A stretch of 43,620 nt of DNA from Verrucomicrobiales bacterium (GTDB taxonomy: Bacteria > Verrucomicrobiota > Verrucomicrobiia > Limisphaerales > Palsa-1400), in NCBI GenBank assembly GCA_003140095.1, contig PLIU01000077.1, positions 1-43,620 on the forward strand, read 5' to 3'. A program made the translations under genes and the position numbers. Shown here one piece after another: positions 1 through 8,830 of the stretch. Each line of letters opens with the position of its first letter. Position 1 is the stretch's first letter. A model generated the notes under the pieces. That model saw only the letters and a program-made list of their open reading frames with translations. It did no database searches and was not told the origin of the DNA.

Positions 1-92
1 CATTCACGCTGAACCGGTACAATCCCTTCCTGGCCAAGCCGGTGGTGTTGACGGAAATGGTCGCCTGTCTCAAGCATCAATTGGGAGGATAA
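1..92 (+). CDS. C-terminal end of a response-regulator receiver domain (partial)
   Basis: An open frame enters from the left edge and stops with TAA at 90-92. The visible tail (ending NPFLAKPVVLTEMVACLKHQ...) has the 'KP' dipeptide followed by an amphipathic helix, as in the beta5-alpha5 end of CheY-like receivers. There the Lys is the conserved switch residue. The protein stops about 17 residues after 'KP', so no output domain follows. It could be a stand-alone receiver or the last domain of a hybrid kinase. The family call rests on roughly 29 residues and is therefore tentative. Confidence 0.55.
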   Translation, partial: FTLNRYNPFLAKPVVLTEMVACLKHQLGG

Positions 93-125
93 CGCGTCGC
101 GAAGCAAATCTTGCGAAGCCCCGAA

Positions 126-965
126 CTACGGCACTCGTTTCAGACGGACTTGGAACAGCTTGGGCCAGCATTTCCCGGTGACGAAGAGGCGGTCGGCGGC
201 GCTGTCGTAAGCGATGCCGTTGAGGACATCGGTGTTGGTGTTGTGGTCCGCGGGCGGCAGCAGCCTGGCGAAGTTGATCACGCCTGTGACCGCGCCGTTG
301 GACGGGTCGATGCGCACCACGTAATCTGTCCGCCAGACGTTGGCGAGAATCTCTCCTTGAATGTACTCCAACTCATTCAACTGATCGACCGGACGGCCTC
401 CGAAGGCAACTTGAATCGTGCGCTGGACTTTGAAGGTGGCAGGATCGAGAAATCGAATTTGCGCAGTGCCATCGCTCAGGATGAGCCAATGGCCGTCGGT
501 CGCCAGGCCCCAACCTTCACCGGTGTAAGTGAATTCATGTTCGAGGCGAAAAGTCGCCTCGTCATAGACAAATCCCTTCCGCGCCTTCCAGGTCAATTGA
601 TAGGCCTTGCCGCCCAGGACGGCCAGACCTTCGGCAAAATAGCGGTCTGGAACAGGCACCTGCCGCAGGACCCGGCCGCTGAGGAGATCGACTTCGCGCA
701 AGGTTGAGTGACCGTTCAAGCCAGTGCTCTCGATCAATTTCCCGTCGAGGAAGACCAATCCTTGGGTAAAGGCCGTTGTATCGTGCGGGAAGGTGTTCAC
801 GATTTCGTATGAATATCGCCAGACCTGGCCGTTGGCCGGATGATCCTCGCCAATCGAACTGGGCGTCCGTGCCTGTTGGGGAGTGGGAGCGGGCGTCGCG
901 GGATGCTGATCGCAGCCTGCGTACGAAGAAAGGAACAAGACCGTTAATAGCAAAATGCCGCGCAC
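126..965 (-). CDS. Glutaminyl-peptide cyclotransferase (plant/bacterial type), lipoprotein
   Basis: A 279-aa protein of the Glu_cyclase_2 family, which converts N-terminal glutamine of peptides to pyroglutamate. It starts with a hydrophobic leader ending in a lipobox-like 'SYAGC', so it is probably a lipoprotein outside the cytoplasm. The remainder is the family's five-bladed propeller. Recognisable blocks are 'FTQGL' (about residue 66), 'FAEGLA', 'GEGWGLATDG', the 'LNELEY...ANVW' segment, and the C-terminal 'VLNGIAYD...LFVTGK.W..LF'. Length fits the family. The ATG at 965 places the signal peptide correctly. A promoter-like 30-bp element lies about 50-80 bp upstream (1017-1046). No operon partner is visible. 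Confidence 0.85.
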   Translation of the reverse strand: MRGILLLTVLFLSSYAGCDQHPATPAPTPQQARTPSSIGEDHPANGQVWRYSYEIVNTFPHDTTAFTQGLVFLDGKLIESTGLNGHSTLREVDLLSGRVLRQVPVPDRYFAEGLAVLGGKAYQLTWKARKGFVYDEATFRLEHEFTYTGEGWGLATDGHWLILSDGTAQIRFLDPATFKVQRTIQVAFGGRPVDQLNELEYIQGEILANVWRTDYVVRIDPSNGAVTGVINFARLLPPADHNTNTDVLNGIAYDSAADRLFVTGKCWPKLFQVRLKRVP

Positions 966-1800
966 ATACTAGAATAAAAAGGGTGGTCGTTGGGCTACAA
1001 GTTCAAAGTCCTCTCCTAAATGAACTTTAAAAAACGCGCGGTCAAAAATGGTCAATGCCGTGCCACGGCTGTTTCTCCATCGGAAATAAGCGAATATATC
1101 TGCCCAACATGTGTCAATCAAAAATCGCCCCAACAGCCAAAATCCGAAAAGCTCGAATAAACTGTAGTGCTGTAGTGAGTCAGCGCTGCGATTTAAGCCC
1201 ATGGCCGGCCCGTTAAACTTGGTTTGCCCAGTCGCCCTTTGCCGTGGCCGGACTCCTCCAAACCGCGGTCCGGCAAATTTGTTCGCCAGGAACAGCTTTG
1301 GCGCCCCTGCGCCATCCACAGACGTCCGCCCAAGACCAAGAGCGGCGCGCGCAGTTCCGGCGGCCATTTGCCGCGCCGCAACTCTTGGCGGAATGTTGCT
1401 CTGGGACGAACAGGCCTTCTTGCCCATCGGCATCCTGTTCATATTCCATTCTTTCTCGCTCACGTTTTAATTCAACTTTCGCGCCCAGTATGCGCCCAGA
1501 GGTTGGACATCCGCTGTCCATGTGAATAACTTTTCGGCGAAAAACACGCTTTTTTTGCGTACACCATAAGTAGTAGTTGGCGCTTGCCAGGCACAACATG
1601 ATGTGCCAAAACAGCGGCCAAAAGCAGTTCAATGAATGCCAAGACGCGGAGGCAATTCGCCTCTTGGCGTCGGCGGTCGGGCATTTTCCAAAAGATGAGT
1701 GAGTCTTCGCTTGGCGTTTACCGGCCCTATTTCGCTGCGTCTCGAAGGGACATCCTGACAATAGTCCGGCGTTTCAAGGCCGGGTCCAACGCAGCAGACC
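966..1800. other. Gene-poor stretch without a convincing coding region
   Basis: Several overlapping ORFs cover this stretch on both strands, but none shows a recognisable domain. Their compositions (runs of R, P, A) look like reading through non-coding DNA. Apart from the 30-bp promoter-like repeat at 1017-1046 and a short direct repeat (tgtagtgctgtagtgagt, near 1162-1180), I see nothing I can name. It probably represents eroded sequence bordering the mobile remnants to its right. Confidence 0.5.
1017..1046 (-). promoter_or_regulatory. 30-bp promoter-like element, copy 1
   Basis: On the minus strand this reads as TTGACC, then 17 bases including TTTTTT, then CATTTA, a plausible -35/-10 arrangement. 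It lies 52-81 bp upstream of the glutaminyl cyclase start. An almost identical 30-bp copy (one mismatch) sits at 3902-3931 ahead of the methyltransferase remnant on the same strand. The similarity of the two copies is seen directly; promoter function is inferred. Confidence 0.45.
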
Positions 1801-1804
1801 TCCA

Positions 1805-1817
1805 GTCCCGAAGGGAC
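1805..1817. repeat. Short perfect hairpin next to transposase remnant
   Basis: GTCCC-GAA-GGGAC is a perfect 5-bp stem with a 3-nt loop just downstream of the transposase-like tail (which ends at 1825 on the minus strand). Small hairpins of this kind accompany REP-associated transposases. Another 'cgaagggac' occurs at 1743-1751. The link to the transposase is inferred from proximity. Confidence 0.35.
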
Positions 1818-1824
1818 GGCTGAT

Positions 1825-2216
1825 TCAATCCCACAAATACCCCTCCTCATATTCGATGCGATGTCTTTTCAGCAACGCCAAAAACTCCTCCTGATACGTC
1901 CCAGCCAGGAACCGGGTTATACCCTGGAAGTCTTTAACGCGGTGGGCGATACCGTGGTGGCGCGGCAGGGAGTTGGAAGTCGACAATAATTCAAACCTTG
2001 ATTCCCACTCCTCTCGAATATTGAGGGGTTTGGCTGTTCCGTCTAGCCGCAATTTCAGATTGCGTTTCCGATTGTGCGTTTGCTTCCTCGGTGACCTCCG
2101 CAGATGTGCTGTCGAGTTGGTTTGAAGCCTGGTTCTTGGTCAAGTCAAAGGCTTCGGGCATGTCGACATTTGATTTGAGTGTCGTCACAGTATTGCCAGC
2201 GAACTTTCCGCGCCAT
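1825..2216 (-). pseudogene. IS200-like / REP-associated transposase remnant
   Basis: The 75-aa frame ending at 1825 has the tail 'HHGIAHRVKDFQGITRFLAG...LLKRHRIEYEEGYLWD', which I recognise as the C-terminus of verrucomicrobial Y1-type (IS200-like) transposases. About 390 bp upstream on the same strand, in another frame, ATG at 2216 begins 'MARKVRWQY', the usual N-terminus of this family. The catalytic core (HUH motif and Tyr) that should lie between is absent, so the element seems internally deleted and frameshifted. Recognition is from memory of the family and could not be searched. The intervening sequence has no family similarity I can see. Confidence 0.45.
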
Positions 2217-2392
2217 GTCGGGAATTTGCATCATTCCACCCAATCTGTAAAACCAGAATTAGTCACTGTGAGGAACCGATCCATTTAGGGGGCAAACTAT
2301 AGCGTTTTCCTACTTCCGTGCATTCGCTAAAACTATAAATTGACCTCACTGGACTGGTGGTTGTGGCTGACGGGATGTTCCAGGATCCATAT

Positions 2393-3298
2393 TCACTCAG
2401 GAAGTGAACGCAGTTTATTGCGAAACGTGATCGGAAGCACGTGCCCGTCCATATAAAGAGCTCGCCTGATACCACGGCTGTAACCCGTCATCACCGCCAC
2501 AGGATAATCCATCAAGCCAAATTCAGAAAAGACACGAAAAACCCATTGCTCTCTTTCTTCTGTGAAGGGATTGTGAAGGTCGCTAGGTAGAAGTTGGAAT
2601 CCGAGACTTTCCCAAGCAAATGGGAAAAGAGTTTCTAAGTTTGGAAATAAATACATTGTCTGGTTATCTGGTAAGGGTACGGCTTTGACAAAATAAGCGG
2701 TATCGCCGTCAAAACCGTTGGTGGCGATTAGTCCAATCCGAATTGAACCTGAAGGGACAGTTTTAGAAGTGGGATTATGAATTTCAAGAGACATTGCTTT
2801 AATTGGCGTCGGATAGGTAATCTGGAAGCCTTCATAGAGAAGTTTGCCGCCAATGTAAAGGTTAAGATTCTTTGCAACAGCCTCAACTCTCCTTTGGGGG
2901 TTCTCAATGCTCAAGCGGACTTTGGTTGCGAGTTGGTCCTTCAAAGACACAATGCTTTTTGCATACACAATATGCGGGTAGTGCATTAGGTCGAAAGGAA
3001 TATCCACAACACTCTCCGTGGCAAGAATAACTTGCTTTGCCAAAGCATGGGCGTATCCGACCTCGTAAAAGACGTTTGGATTTTTGCCCGTCATATCGGC
3101 AATGATGATGTCGGCTTTTGCGATTTGGTTATATACGCGGGCAAGAATGGAACCGTCATAATGTTGCTCATCGACCCGTTCGCAATAGGCCCCCGCATCT
3201 ATGCAAGCAGGCTTAATGCCTAATTTGTAAACGTCGTCGAATGCCGCTTCAAAGGGCATTAATACAAAAACAAAGGGCTTTGGTGCTGTGTCTACCAT
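2393..3298 (-). CDS. TIR-like / nucleoside 2-deoxyribosyltransferase-like protein with uncharacterised C-terminal half
   Basis: A 301-aa protein counted from ATG 3298 (the track's TTG at 3337 adds 13 residues of doubtful use). Residues about 9-16 read 'FVFVLMPF', and about 62-90 carry 'ADIIIADMTGKNPNVFYEVGYAHAL', followed by 'IPFDL'. This is the signature of nucleoside 2-deoxyribosyltransferase-like and TIR-like Rossmann folds, with the Glu of 'NPNVFYE' as the likely catalytic residue cleaving an N-glycosidic bond (nucleotide or NAD). The C-terminal half (about 130-301) is beta-rich and unknown to me; it could be a sensor or substrate domain. It stands alone between a transposase remnant and a DNA-methyltransferase remnant, a setting that would suit a defence protein. 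Its substrate cannot be read from the sequence. Confidence 0.6.
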   Translation of the reverse strand: MVDTAPKPFVFVLMPFEAAFDDVYKLGIKPACIDAGAYCERVDEQHYDGSILARVYNQIAKADIIIADMTGKNPNVFYEVGYAHALAKQVILATESVVDIPFDLMHYPHIVYAKSIVSLKDQLATKVRLSIENPQRRVEAVAKNLNLYIGGKLLYEGFQITYPTPIKAMSLEIHNPTSKTVPSGSIRIGLIATNGFDGDTAYFVKAVPLPDNQTMYLFPNLETLFPFAWESLGFQLLPSDLHNPFTEEREQWVFRVFSEFGLMDYPVAVMTGYSRGIRRALYMDGHVLPITFRNKLRSLPE

Positions 3299-3366
3299 GA
3301 GAAAAGTCAGCACGGTTTCCTGACAAAAGCAATTCAATTTTCAGTCTGGAATTCAGCTCGTTGAAT

Positions 3367-3825
3367 TCAACTGCAAGACCACCTGGGATTTGCCTTGATT
3401 GGGAGGGGTTCCGACAGCCGGGCATCCGTCTCGTGGCATACGCTCCTAGTCCACAAAAAGAAAATGAGATCGATGGAGCGAGCGGCGGGTGTCAATGGGG
3501 GCAACGGGGTGGCGTCTCGGGTTTTTGACGATGGCGCATCAAGGCCGACCGGGCGACCGATCCGAGTTGTTGTCGTGCGGCTGACGACAACCAAAATCAG
3601 CCGGTTGCGCCATTCCGATGGCCGGTGCTGCCCGAAAAGCTCCATCGTGTGCCGCCGATCCGCCGCCGATTCATTGACCGTCTCGACCGTTTGAAATGGC
3701 AACGACACCCGCAACGGCGCAACGCGGTTCCCCGCGCTGTCATATTTGCCCTCCCAAACCAACTCCGTCCGCGTCACGGCGAGCGGGTGTTGAGGCTGTC
3801 CTGCCGGATTATTGCGTTCTGCCAT
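3367..3825 (-). pseudogene. N-terminal remnant of a site-specific DNA methyltransferase (type III Mod-like)
   Basis: From ATG 3825 the first 76 residues (to about 3598) match the N-terminus I associate with type III-like or stand-alone adenine methyltransferases: 'HPLAVTRTELVWEGKYD', 'NRVAPLRVSLPFQTVETV', then 'EWRNRLI'. Intact proteins continue with a 'WGDN...' segment and the catalytic DPPF/DPPY block. Here the frame instead runs into unrelated low-complexity sequence and stops at 3367. The gene is therefore cut off before any S-adenosylmethionine-binding or catalytic motif and cannot be active. A promoter-like repeat lies just upstream at 3902-3931. No Res subunit is present. Confidence 0.5.
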
Positions 3826-3901
3826 GTGCGGATCGTAACAGACAAACAGCCAACGCGGCAAGCCCGGCACGGCCTGGCGTAACGGTCGGAATCAGCAATC
3901 A

Positions 3902-3931
3902 TAAATGAACTTTAAAAAACGCGCCGTCAAA
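3902..3931 (-). promoter_or_regulatory. 30-bp promoter-like element, copy 2
   Basis: This is a near-identical copy (29 of 30) of 1017-1046, same orientation, ending 77 bp upstream of the methyltransferase-remnant ATG. It reads TTGACG-N17-CATTTA on the minus strand. On the plus strand the same bases encode a start 'MNFKKRAVK' in both copies, but the downstream reading frames are unrelated, so I favour a shared promoter over a shared gene. Confidence 0.45.
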
Positions 3932-3998
3932 TTCAATCTCATTACCAGCTTGATTTTGCGGCGGCGGGCCATATTTCCTGGCCGGAAATCACAAATTT

Positions 3999-4303
3999 AT
4001 GGGACTATTTGACAAACTATTTGGCAAGCAAAAGCCAAACTCGGATGCGACGATTTCGCAAACCAGGTTGCGGGATTTGCCCAGCAGGCTGTTGACGCCG
4101 CGCGCACTCGAGGCCGTGGTGTCTTGGATTATTCGGAGGAGAGCCTGAAGCTTATCGAAGATATCCATGAGCGTTTCGCTCCGGTGCGTGACCGGCAGGC
4201 CGAGCACCGAACCGTAACAATTCGCGGCCTTCGCCCAATTGTTGGTTCGGAAAATGACATCGCGCGAAGCTCGAAATTTGCGTTTCACGGCCATCTCCAT
4301 TAA
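3999..4303 (+). pseudogene. Frameshifted small hypothetical gene ('MGLFDKLFG' type)
   Basis: ATG 3999 starts 'MGLFDKLFGKQKPNSDA', a very common opening of small cytoplasmic proteins of unknown function. Around 4048-4052 the sense frame shifts and continues 'DFANQVAGFAQQAVDAARTRG', then 'LDYSEESLKLIEDIHERF', an amphipathic helical segment that clearly belongs to the same kind of protein. It then degenerates ('HRTVTIRGLRP...') up to TAA 4301. At least one lesion, perhaps two, is needed to explain this. Function unknown. Confidence 0.45.
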
Positions 4304-4389
4304 CCGGCGCTCCGCGATTCATCAAGCCTTTAACGCCCAAGCCGATGGCAACTAAAAAAATTGCGGTTCCCGCGCCTAAAAAGTTGCGC

Positions 4390-5012
4390 TTATTGTCGCA
4401 TCAAGCGATAAAAACGGACCGGGTCATTGCTGGCTGAGGGGTCGCGCAACAGTGCGCTGCCATTGGTCAGGGTCAGGGCGTTCGTCAACGGAATCCAGCC
4501 AATCAGGTTGCTGCTCGCTTCAAATAGCACACTCGACGGATCACTCAATGCAAGGCTGTTGCCGTTGGTCGTATAGACGTTGAAGAGCAGGCTGCCGTCC
4601 GACAAAAGCGTCGGAACGCCCAGTTGCGCCGGCAACGCGGGGATGAAGCTGACCTGATCGAGCCATCCGGCATCCTGGCCGACGGTGACGTCCGGGTCTT
4701 TGGCATAAATCCATGAAAGCGTTTGGGAACCTGGGCCAATGAGAAATGTCTCTTGCTCCCAATCGACTTCGCCGGAGATGGTCGCGGCATAGTTAGTTCC
4801 CGATCCAATGAAGAAGGAGAGGCCGTCGAAAAATTCCTCAGGGGAAACCATCCACCAAAAAGTCAACGTTCCAGGCCCGGTGACGGTTGTTTGCAGTTCA
4901 CTGTACATGCTGTTGGTGATGCGGCCGCTTTGGGAGGCGGCGATGCCGTCTTGGGTGATATGAGAGCGGCATTTGTCTCATTCGCGATGGGATCGCCATT
5001 GAAGATCCATTG
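4390..5012 (-). pseudogene. C-terminal remnant of a secreted verrucomicrobial surface protein
   Basis: The open frame (172 aa from 4908) begins in mid-domain: 'TTVTGPGTLTFWWMVS', a jelly-roll-like repeat common in large secreted proteins of this phylum. It ends 'SNDPVRFYRLMRQ', the usual last strand of such proteins. The same frame continues upstream as 'ITQDGIAASQSGRI'. Just beyond, a second frame reads 'WIFNGDPIANETNAAL' up to a stop at 5013-5015. So the domain is frameshifted at about 4966-4975 and has lost everything N-terminal, including the signal peptide. No function can be retained without an export signal. Confidence 0.6.
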
Positions 5013-5048
5013 CTAACTAAGCGGGAGGGCGAGAATCAACACGGGCGC

Positions 5049-7220
5049 TTATTTCACGTCCATGCCGAGGTTTTGCATGAGGAAGGCGTAGGCATCGGCC
5101 TTTTCCGCGACGACCTGGCTGGTGGTCGGGCCGGAGCCGTGGCCCGTGGATAGACGAACGCGCAATAGCACCGGCGCGGGACCGGCCTGGGCGAATTGAA
5201 GGGCGGCGGCGAATTTGAACGAATGCGCGGGCATGACCCGGGTGTCATGATCGCCCGTGATGACGAGTGTCGCCGGGTAGCGGGTGGCCGGACGCACGTT
5301 GTGATAGGGCGAGTAGGCGCGGAGGATTTTGAAATCCGCCGGGTTGCGCGGCACCCCGTAATCGCCCACCCATCCTGCGCCCTGGCCAAACTGGTCGAAG
5401 CGCAACATGTCCATCACACCGACGTAGGCCAGCGCCGCGCCAAAGAGGTAGGGGCGCTGGGTGACGCAGGCGCCGATGAGCAAGCCGCCATTGGAGCCGC
5501 CTTCGATGGCCAGCTTGGGCGTCGAAGTGTAACCCTGCTCAATGAGCCACTCGGCCGCGCTGATGAAGTCGTCGAACACAATCTGCTTGCGCGCGCGAAT
5601 AGCCTCCCGATGCCACTCCTCGCCATATTCGCCGCCGCCACGAATGTTCGCCACCGCGAAGATGCCCCCGCGTTCCAGCCAGACGAGCCGGGTGGCATCG
5701 AAATGCGGCAGCAGGGAAATCCCGAAGCCACCGTAACCGTAGAGCAGGGTCGGGTTCTTGCCATCAAGCTTGATGCCTTTCTTATAGACCAGGGACATAG
5801 GGATGCGGGTGCCATCCTTGGCCGGATAAAAGACCTGTTTCGATTCCAGAGCACTGGTATCGAAGGGCACTTTGGGCGCGCGGTACACGGTGCTAGCGCC
5901 CGTTTCCAGATCGAGGCGAAAAACCGTCAGCGGCGTGACCATATCCGTGTAGGAGTAGAACGTTTCCAGGTCATCGGGTTCGCCGCCAAATCCTCCGGCG
6001 GTGCCGCGGCCAGGCAGCTTGATTTCGCGCCGTAGGCGGCCATCCAGCCCATAGATGGTGACCTTGCTGGAGACATCGTGCAACGTTCGGACGATGAGTT
6101 GATGATTCACCAGCGTCACGCTGCCGGCGTCCACATCCATGGTGTCCGAGCCTTGCGGAACCACTTCCTTCCAATCGGAACGACCAGTGGCCGAAGGGTC
6201 GATTGCAACAACTCGTCCACGCGGGGCCGCGACCGTGGTCTCGAAGTAGAGCAATCCATGATCGGCGCCCGCATAGATGTAATTGGCGTCGAAACCTTCG
6301 GCGAGGGGTTTGATCGCGACGTTTGGCGCCTGAAGATCAATCACATAAAGATTTTCCAGCCCCTTGTCTCCGACCTCTCCTTCGCCAACCCTGAGCACCA
6401 GCCAGCGACCATCCCCGGTTAGGTGCGGTTCGAACTGCCAATCGGCGTGATCGGGCCGCTCGTAGAGCTTGTGGTCGGCGTCTGCCGGTGTGCCCAGGAC
6501 ATGATAATAAACCGCATCGCGGAGGTCGCGCTCCCGGAGCTCCTGCCCTGGCACCGGGCTTGGGAACGCGCTGTAGTAGAGACCTCTGCCATCCGTGCTG
6601 AAAATCGGATGGTAGTACTTGGTCCACCTCAATACGTCGGGCAGGTCCTTGCCCGAAGCGAGATCTCGGAGGTGCCAATCCGTCCAGTCCGACCCACCTT
6701 GCGACACGCCGTAAGCCAGCGTCCCGCCGTCCGGGCTGGCCAGGTAGCCGACGATGGCGAGGGTGCCGTTGGTTGAGAGCGCGTTCGGATCGAAGGCGAT
6801 CGCCGGCGTGCCGTCAAGACCGAGGCTGGCAAAGAGAACACTTTGCTGCTGGAGACCGGTGTTATGGGTATAGAAGTAATGATGGCCCTTGTGGAACGGC
6901 AGACCGAATTTCTCAAAATCGAGCAACGCGGTCAGTCGCTGTTCGATGGACTGCCGAACGGGGATGCCGGCCAGATACGAGCCGGTGAGACGCGCCTCGG
7001 CCTGCACCCAGAGGCGCGTTTCGGCGGAGTCCAGCCGTTCGAGCCAGCGATAGGGGTCGGCGACTTTGACTCCATTGTAGTCATCCAACGCGTCGTCGCG
7101 CCGGGCCTTCGGATAGGCCGCCCCCGGCGCGGCCGCGCCGGTGAGCGCGACCAGCAGCGTGAGGAGAGGAAGACCGGCCTTGAGCCGTGAGAGCAAGATG
7201 CCATTTATATTGACAATCAT
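5049..7220 (-). CDS. Prolyl oligopeptidase family serine peptidase (S9A), exported
   Basis: A 723-aa peptidase counted from ATG 7220 (the track's GTG at 7262 overlaps the upstream gene and pushes the signal peptide inward). A hydrophobic leader ('LPLLTLLVALTGAAAPGAA') indicates export. The S9 N-terminal motif 'DDYNGVKVADPYRWLE' is followed by the seven-bladed propeller and then the alpha/beta hydrolase domain. The catalytic Ser lies in 'EGGSNGG' (about residue 576), Asp in 'TGDHDTRVMP', and His in 'STGHGSGP'. All three are present and the length is normal, so it should cleave proline-containing peptides in the periplasm. It follows the phospholipase-B-like gene on the same strand with a 28-bp gap, suggesting co-transcription. 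Confidence 0.9.
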   Translation of the reverse strand: MIVNINGILLSRLKAGLPLLTLLVALTGAAAPGAAYPKARRDDALDDYNGVKVADPYRWLERLDSAETRLWVQAEARLTGSYLAGIPVRQSIEQRLTALLDFEKFGLPFHKGHHYFYTHNTGLQQQSVLFASLGLDGTPAIAFDPNALSTNGTLAIVGYLASPDGGTLAYGVSQGGSDWTDWHLRDLASGKDLPDVLRWTKYYHPIFSTDGRGLYYSAFPSPVPGQELRERDLRDAVYYHVLGTPADADHKLYERPDHADWQFEPHLTGDGRWLVLRVGEGEVGDKGLENLYVIDLQAPNVAIKPLAEGFDANYIYAGADHGLLYFETTVAAPRGRVVAIDPSATGRSDWKEVVPQGSDTMDVDAGSVTLVNHQLIVRTLHDVSSKVTIYGLDGRLRREIKLPGRGTAGGFGGEPDDLETFYSYTDMVTPLTVFRLDLETGASTVYRAPKVPFDTSALESKQVFYPAKDGTRIPMSLVYKKGIKLDGKNPTLLYGYGGFGISLLPHFDATRLVWLERGGIFAVANIRGGGEYGEEWHREAIRARKQIVFDDFISAAEWLIEQGYTSTPKLAIEGGSNGGLLIGACVTQRPYLFGAALAYVGVMDMLRFDQFGQGAGWVGDYGVPRNPADFKILRAYSPYHNVRPATRYPATLVITGDHDTRVMPAHSFKFAAALQFAQAGPAPVLLRVRLSTGHGSGPTTSQVVAEKADAYAFLMQNLGMDVK

Positions 7221-7248
7221 AATTCGACCCGCGCGGCGCAGCCTTCCA

Positions 7249-8688
7249 TCAGGGGCCTTCACCGGCCTTGAATTCGACCCACGGTTCCGCCGGGCGGCTT
7301 TTGAGGTATCCCTCCATCCAATCGAATTGCGGATGCGCGGCCAGAAACGCCGGCGCGTCGAACGAAGACCCGTCGGCCGAGCCCCAGCGCGCCGCGAAAC
7401 TCATCGCTTTGGCCATGCGTGAATCGACCACCTTGGCGTCGAACGTGCCATTGGGATGGAAGGGAACATCCCCGCCGCCAGGGGCCGTCGATTCCGGTTC
7501 GAGTTCGAAGTGTCCCGACAGCGTCCGGCTGTCCGGGCTTTCCTTGTTGAGGCAGGTATCGTAACAGTCCCCTTCCATTTTTTCGCCTAATTCCAAATCG
7601 ATTTTGCCGGCGTTTTCCTTCATTAATTGCTTCCAGCGGACGCGGCGGGCAACATCGGAGAGACGGATATCGTCGTCGCGCGTGTCCGTTTCCAGCCGCA
7701 GGATGTGCGGATCCTCCGCGATGTTGGAGCCGATGAAGAAGCCGTCGTTGGTCCGCTCGAACCCGATGTATTTGAGACCGAGTTCAAGGCGGGCGATTTC
7801 GCCGGTATTGATATCGCCCAGCAGCCAGGCGTTGGCATAACCGCCATTGTTGCCGTTCTTCATGATGGCGCACCATTGGTCAATGCTGGCGGCGTCCTGC
7901 GTCGCCCGGCGCATCCGGACAAACTCCGGGACGCCCTTTTCCGAAAAATGCTTGAATCCTCCAATGGTGGTTTCTGAGCCAACCAAGCCGGCGTCGGTAA
8001 TGAAGAAATCCGTGCCGCTGTGAATCCAGCCTGGCTGCGTCTGCATGAGAATGCGATGGCCTTGGTCGGGCTTGATGTCGATGACCACGTTAGCCACCGC
8101 TTCAACGTAGTCGCCCATTGTGTTATGTCCGAGGACAATGCCGCCGTCCTTGGTCATCCGGCCCGTGGCAATGAAGGAGGAGCACGATTGCTTCGGCTTC
8201 TTCACCACGTCGATGTTGTCGGTCAGCTTTTTCGCGGCCAACGGCCACCAATACAATTCGATTTCGAGCTCGGCGTTATAGGTGACGATCTCGTCGTAAG
8301 TCGTCGGAAAGCCGGCGGCGCTCATCCCTTCGGCGATGCCCTGCAACTCAGCGCGGTTCTCCGAGTCGATGCCCGGCTCGATGAACCCTTTGGTGTGAGC
8401 GATGAGCCAGGACCACTCCATGCTGCTGTCGTACCGCCAATGCGCTCGGACCACCCGGAGGCATTCCGCGATATCCCTGGCCAGCAGATAGCCATGCTGA
8501 AAACCGCGCTCGCGCGGCCCGCCTTCGACATGGAGATAAATCCAACCTGCACGCTCATGCCGCTCCGCCGCGCGCAGCCATCTCTGCTCTCGATCAGAGA
8601 GGCCGGCCCCATGAAGTCCGGCCTGGGCGAAGGAAAGACAAGCGAGACCAAGGGCAAAAGTGCGAAATTTCACGAGCCGAAAATTCAT
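7249..8688 (-). CDS. Exported C45/phospholipase B-like Ntn-hydrolase
   Basis: A 479-aa protein with a signal peptide (ends near 'SFAQAGLHG'). The core matches the phospholipase B-like/C45 acyltransferase group of N-terminal nucleophile hydrolases. It has 'ELQGIAEGM' at about 115, then 'CSSFIATGRMTKDGGIVLGHNTMGDY' (about 169-194), whose Cys would become the nucleophile after self-cleavage. Downstream come 'GFERTNDGFFIGSN' and 'CYDTCLN'. The family cleaves amide or acyl bonds; the substrate here is unknown. It lies directly upstream of the prolyl oligopeptidase, so the pair may serve degradation of extracellular material. Confidence 0.75.
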   Translation of the reverse strand: MNFRLVKFRTFALGLACLSFAQAGLHGAGLSDREQRWLRAAERHERAGWIYLHVEGGPRERGFQHGYLLARDIAECLRVVRAHWRYDSSMEWSWLIAHTKGFIEPGIDSENRAELQGIAEGMSAAGFPTTYDEIVTYNAELEIELYWWPLAAKKLTDNIDVVKKPKQSCSSFIATGRMTKDGGIVLGHNTMGDYVEAVANVVIDIKPDQGHRILMQTQPGWIHSGTDFFITDAGLVGSETTIGGFKHFSEKGVPEFVRMRRATQDAASIDQWCAIMKNGNNGGYANAWLLGDINTGEIARLELGLKYIGFERTNDGFFIGSNIAEDPHILRLETDTRDDDIRLSDVARRVRWKQLMKENAGKIDLELGEKMEGDCYDTCLNKESPDSRTLSGHFELEPESTAPGGGDVPFHPNGTFDAKVVDSRMAKAMSFAARWGSADGSSFDAPAFLAAHPQFDWMEGYLKSRPAEPWVEFKAGEGP

Positions 8689-8830
8689 GAACCGAGTATG
8701 AGCGCAATGAGCCGCGTGTCAAACGAGTTTCAAAGACACAGAACTGGCCTAGGGCGAATCAAGTAATCTAGGAGCGATTCCTGCTAGCGCCACCCTGATC
8801 TGCGAAGTGGAATTGTTGTCCATTGCCTAA

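Noticed and set aside
969-1463. 164-aa minus-strand ORF and overlapping frames
   Set aside because: No domain, several competing frames over the same bases, and atypical composition.
5196-6035. 279-aa plus-strand ORF
   Set aside because: Antisense shadow of the prolyl oligopeptidase gene.
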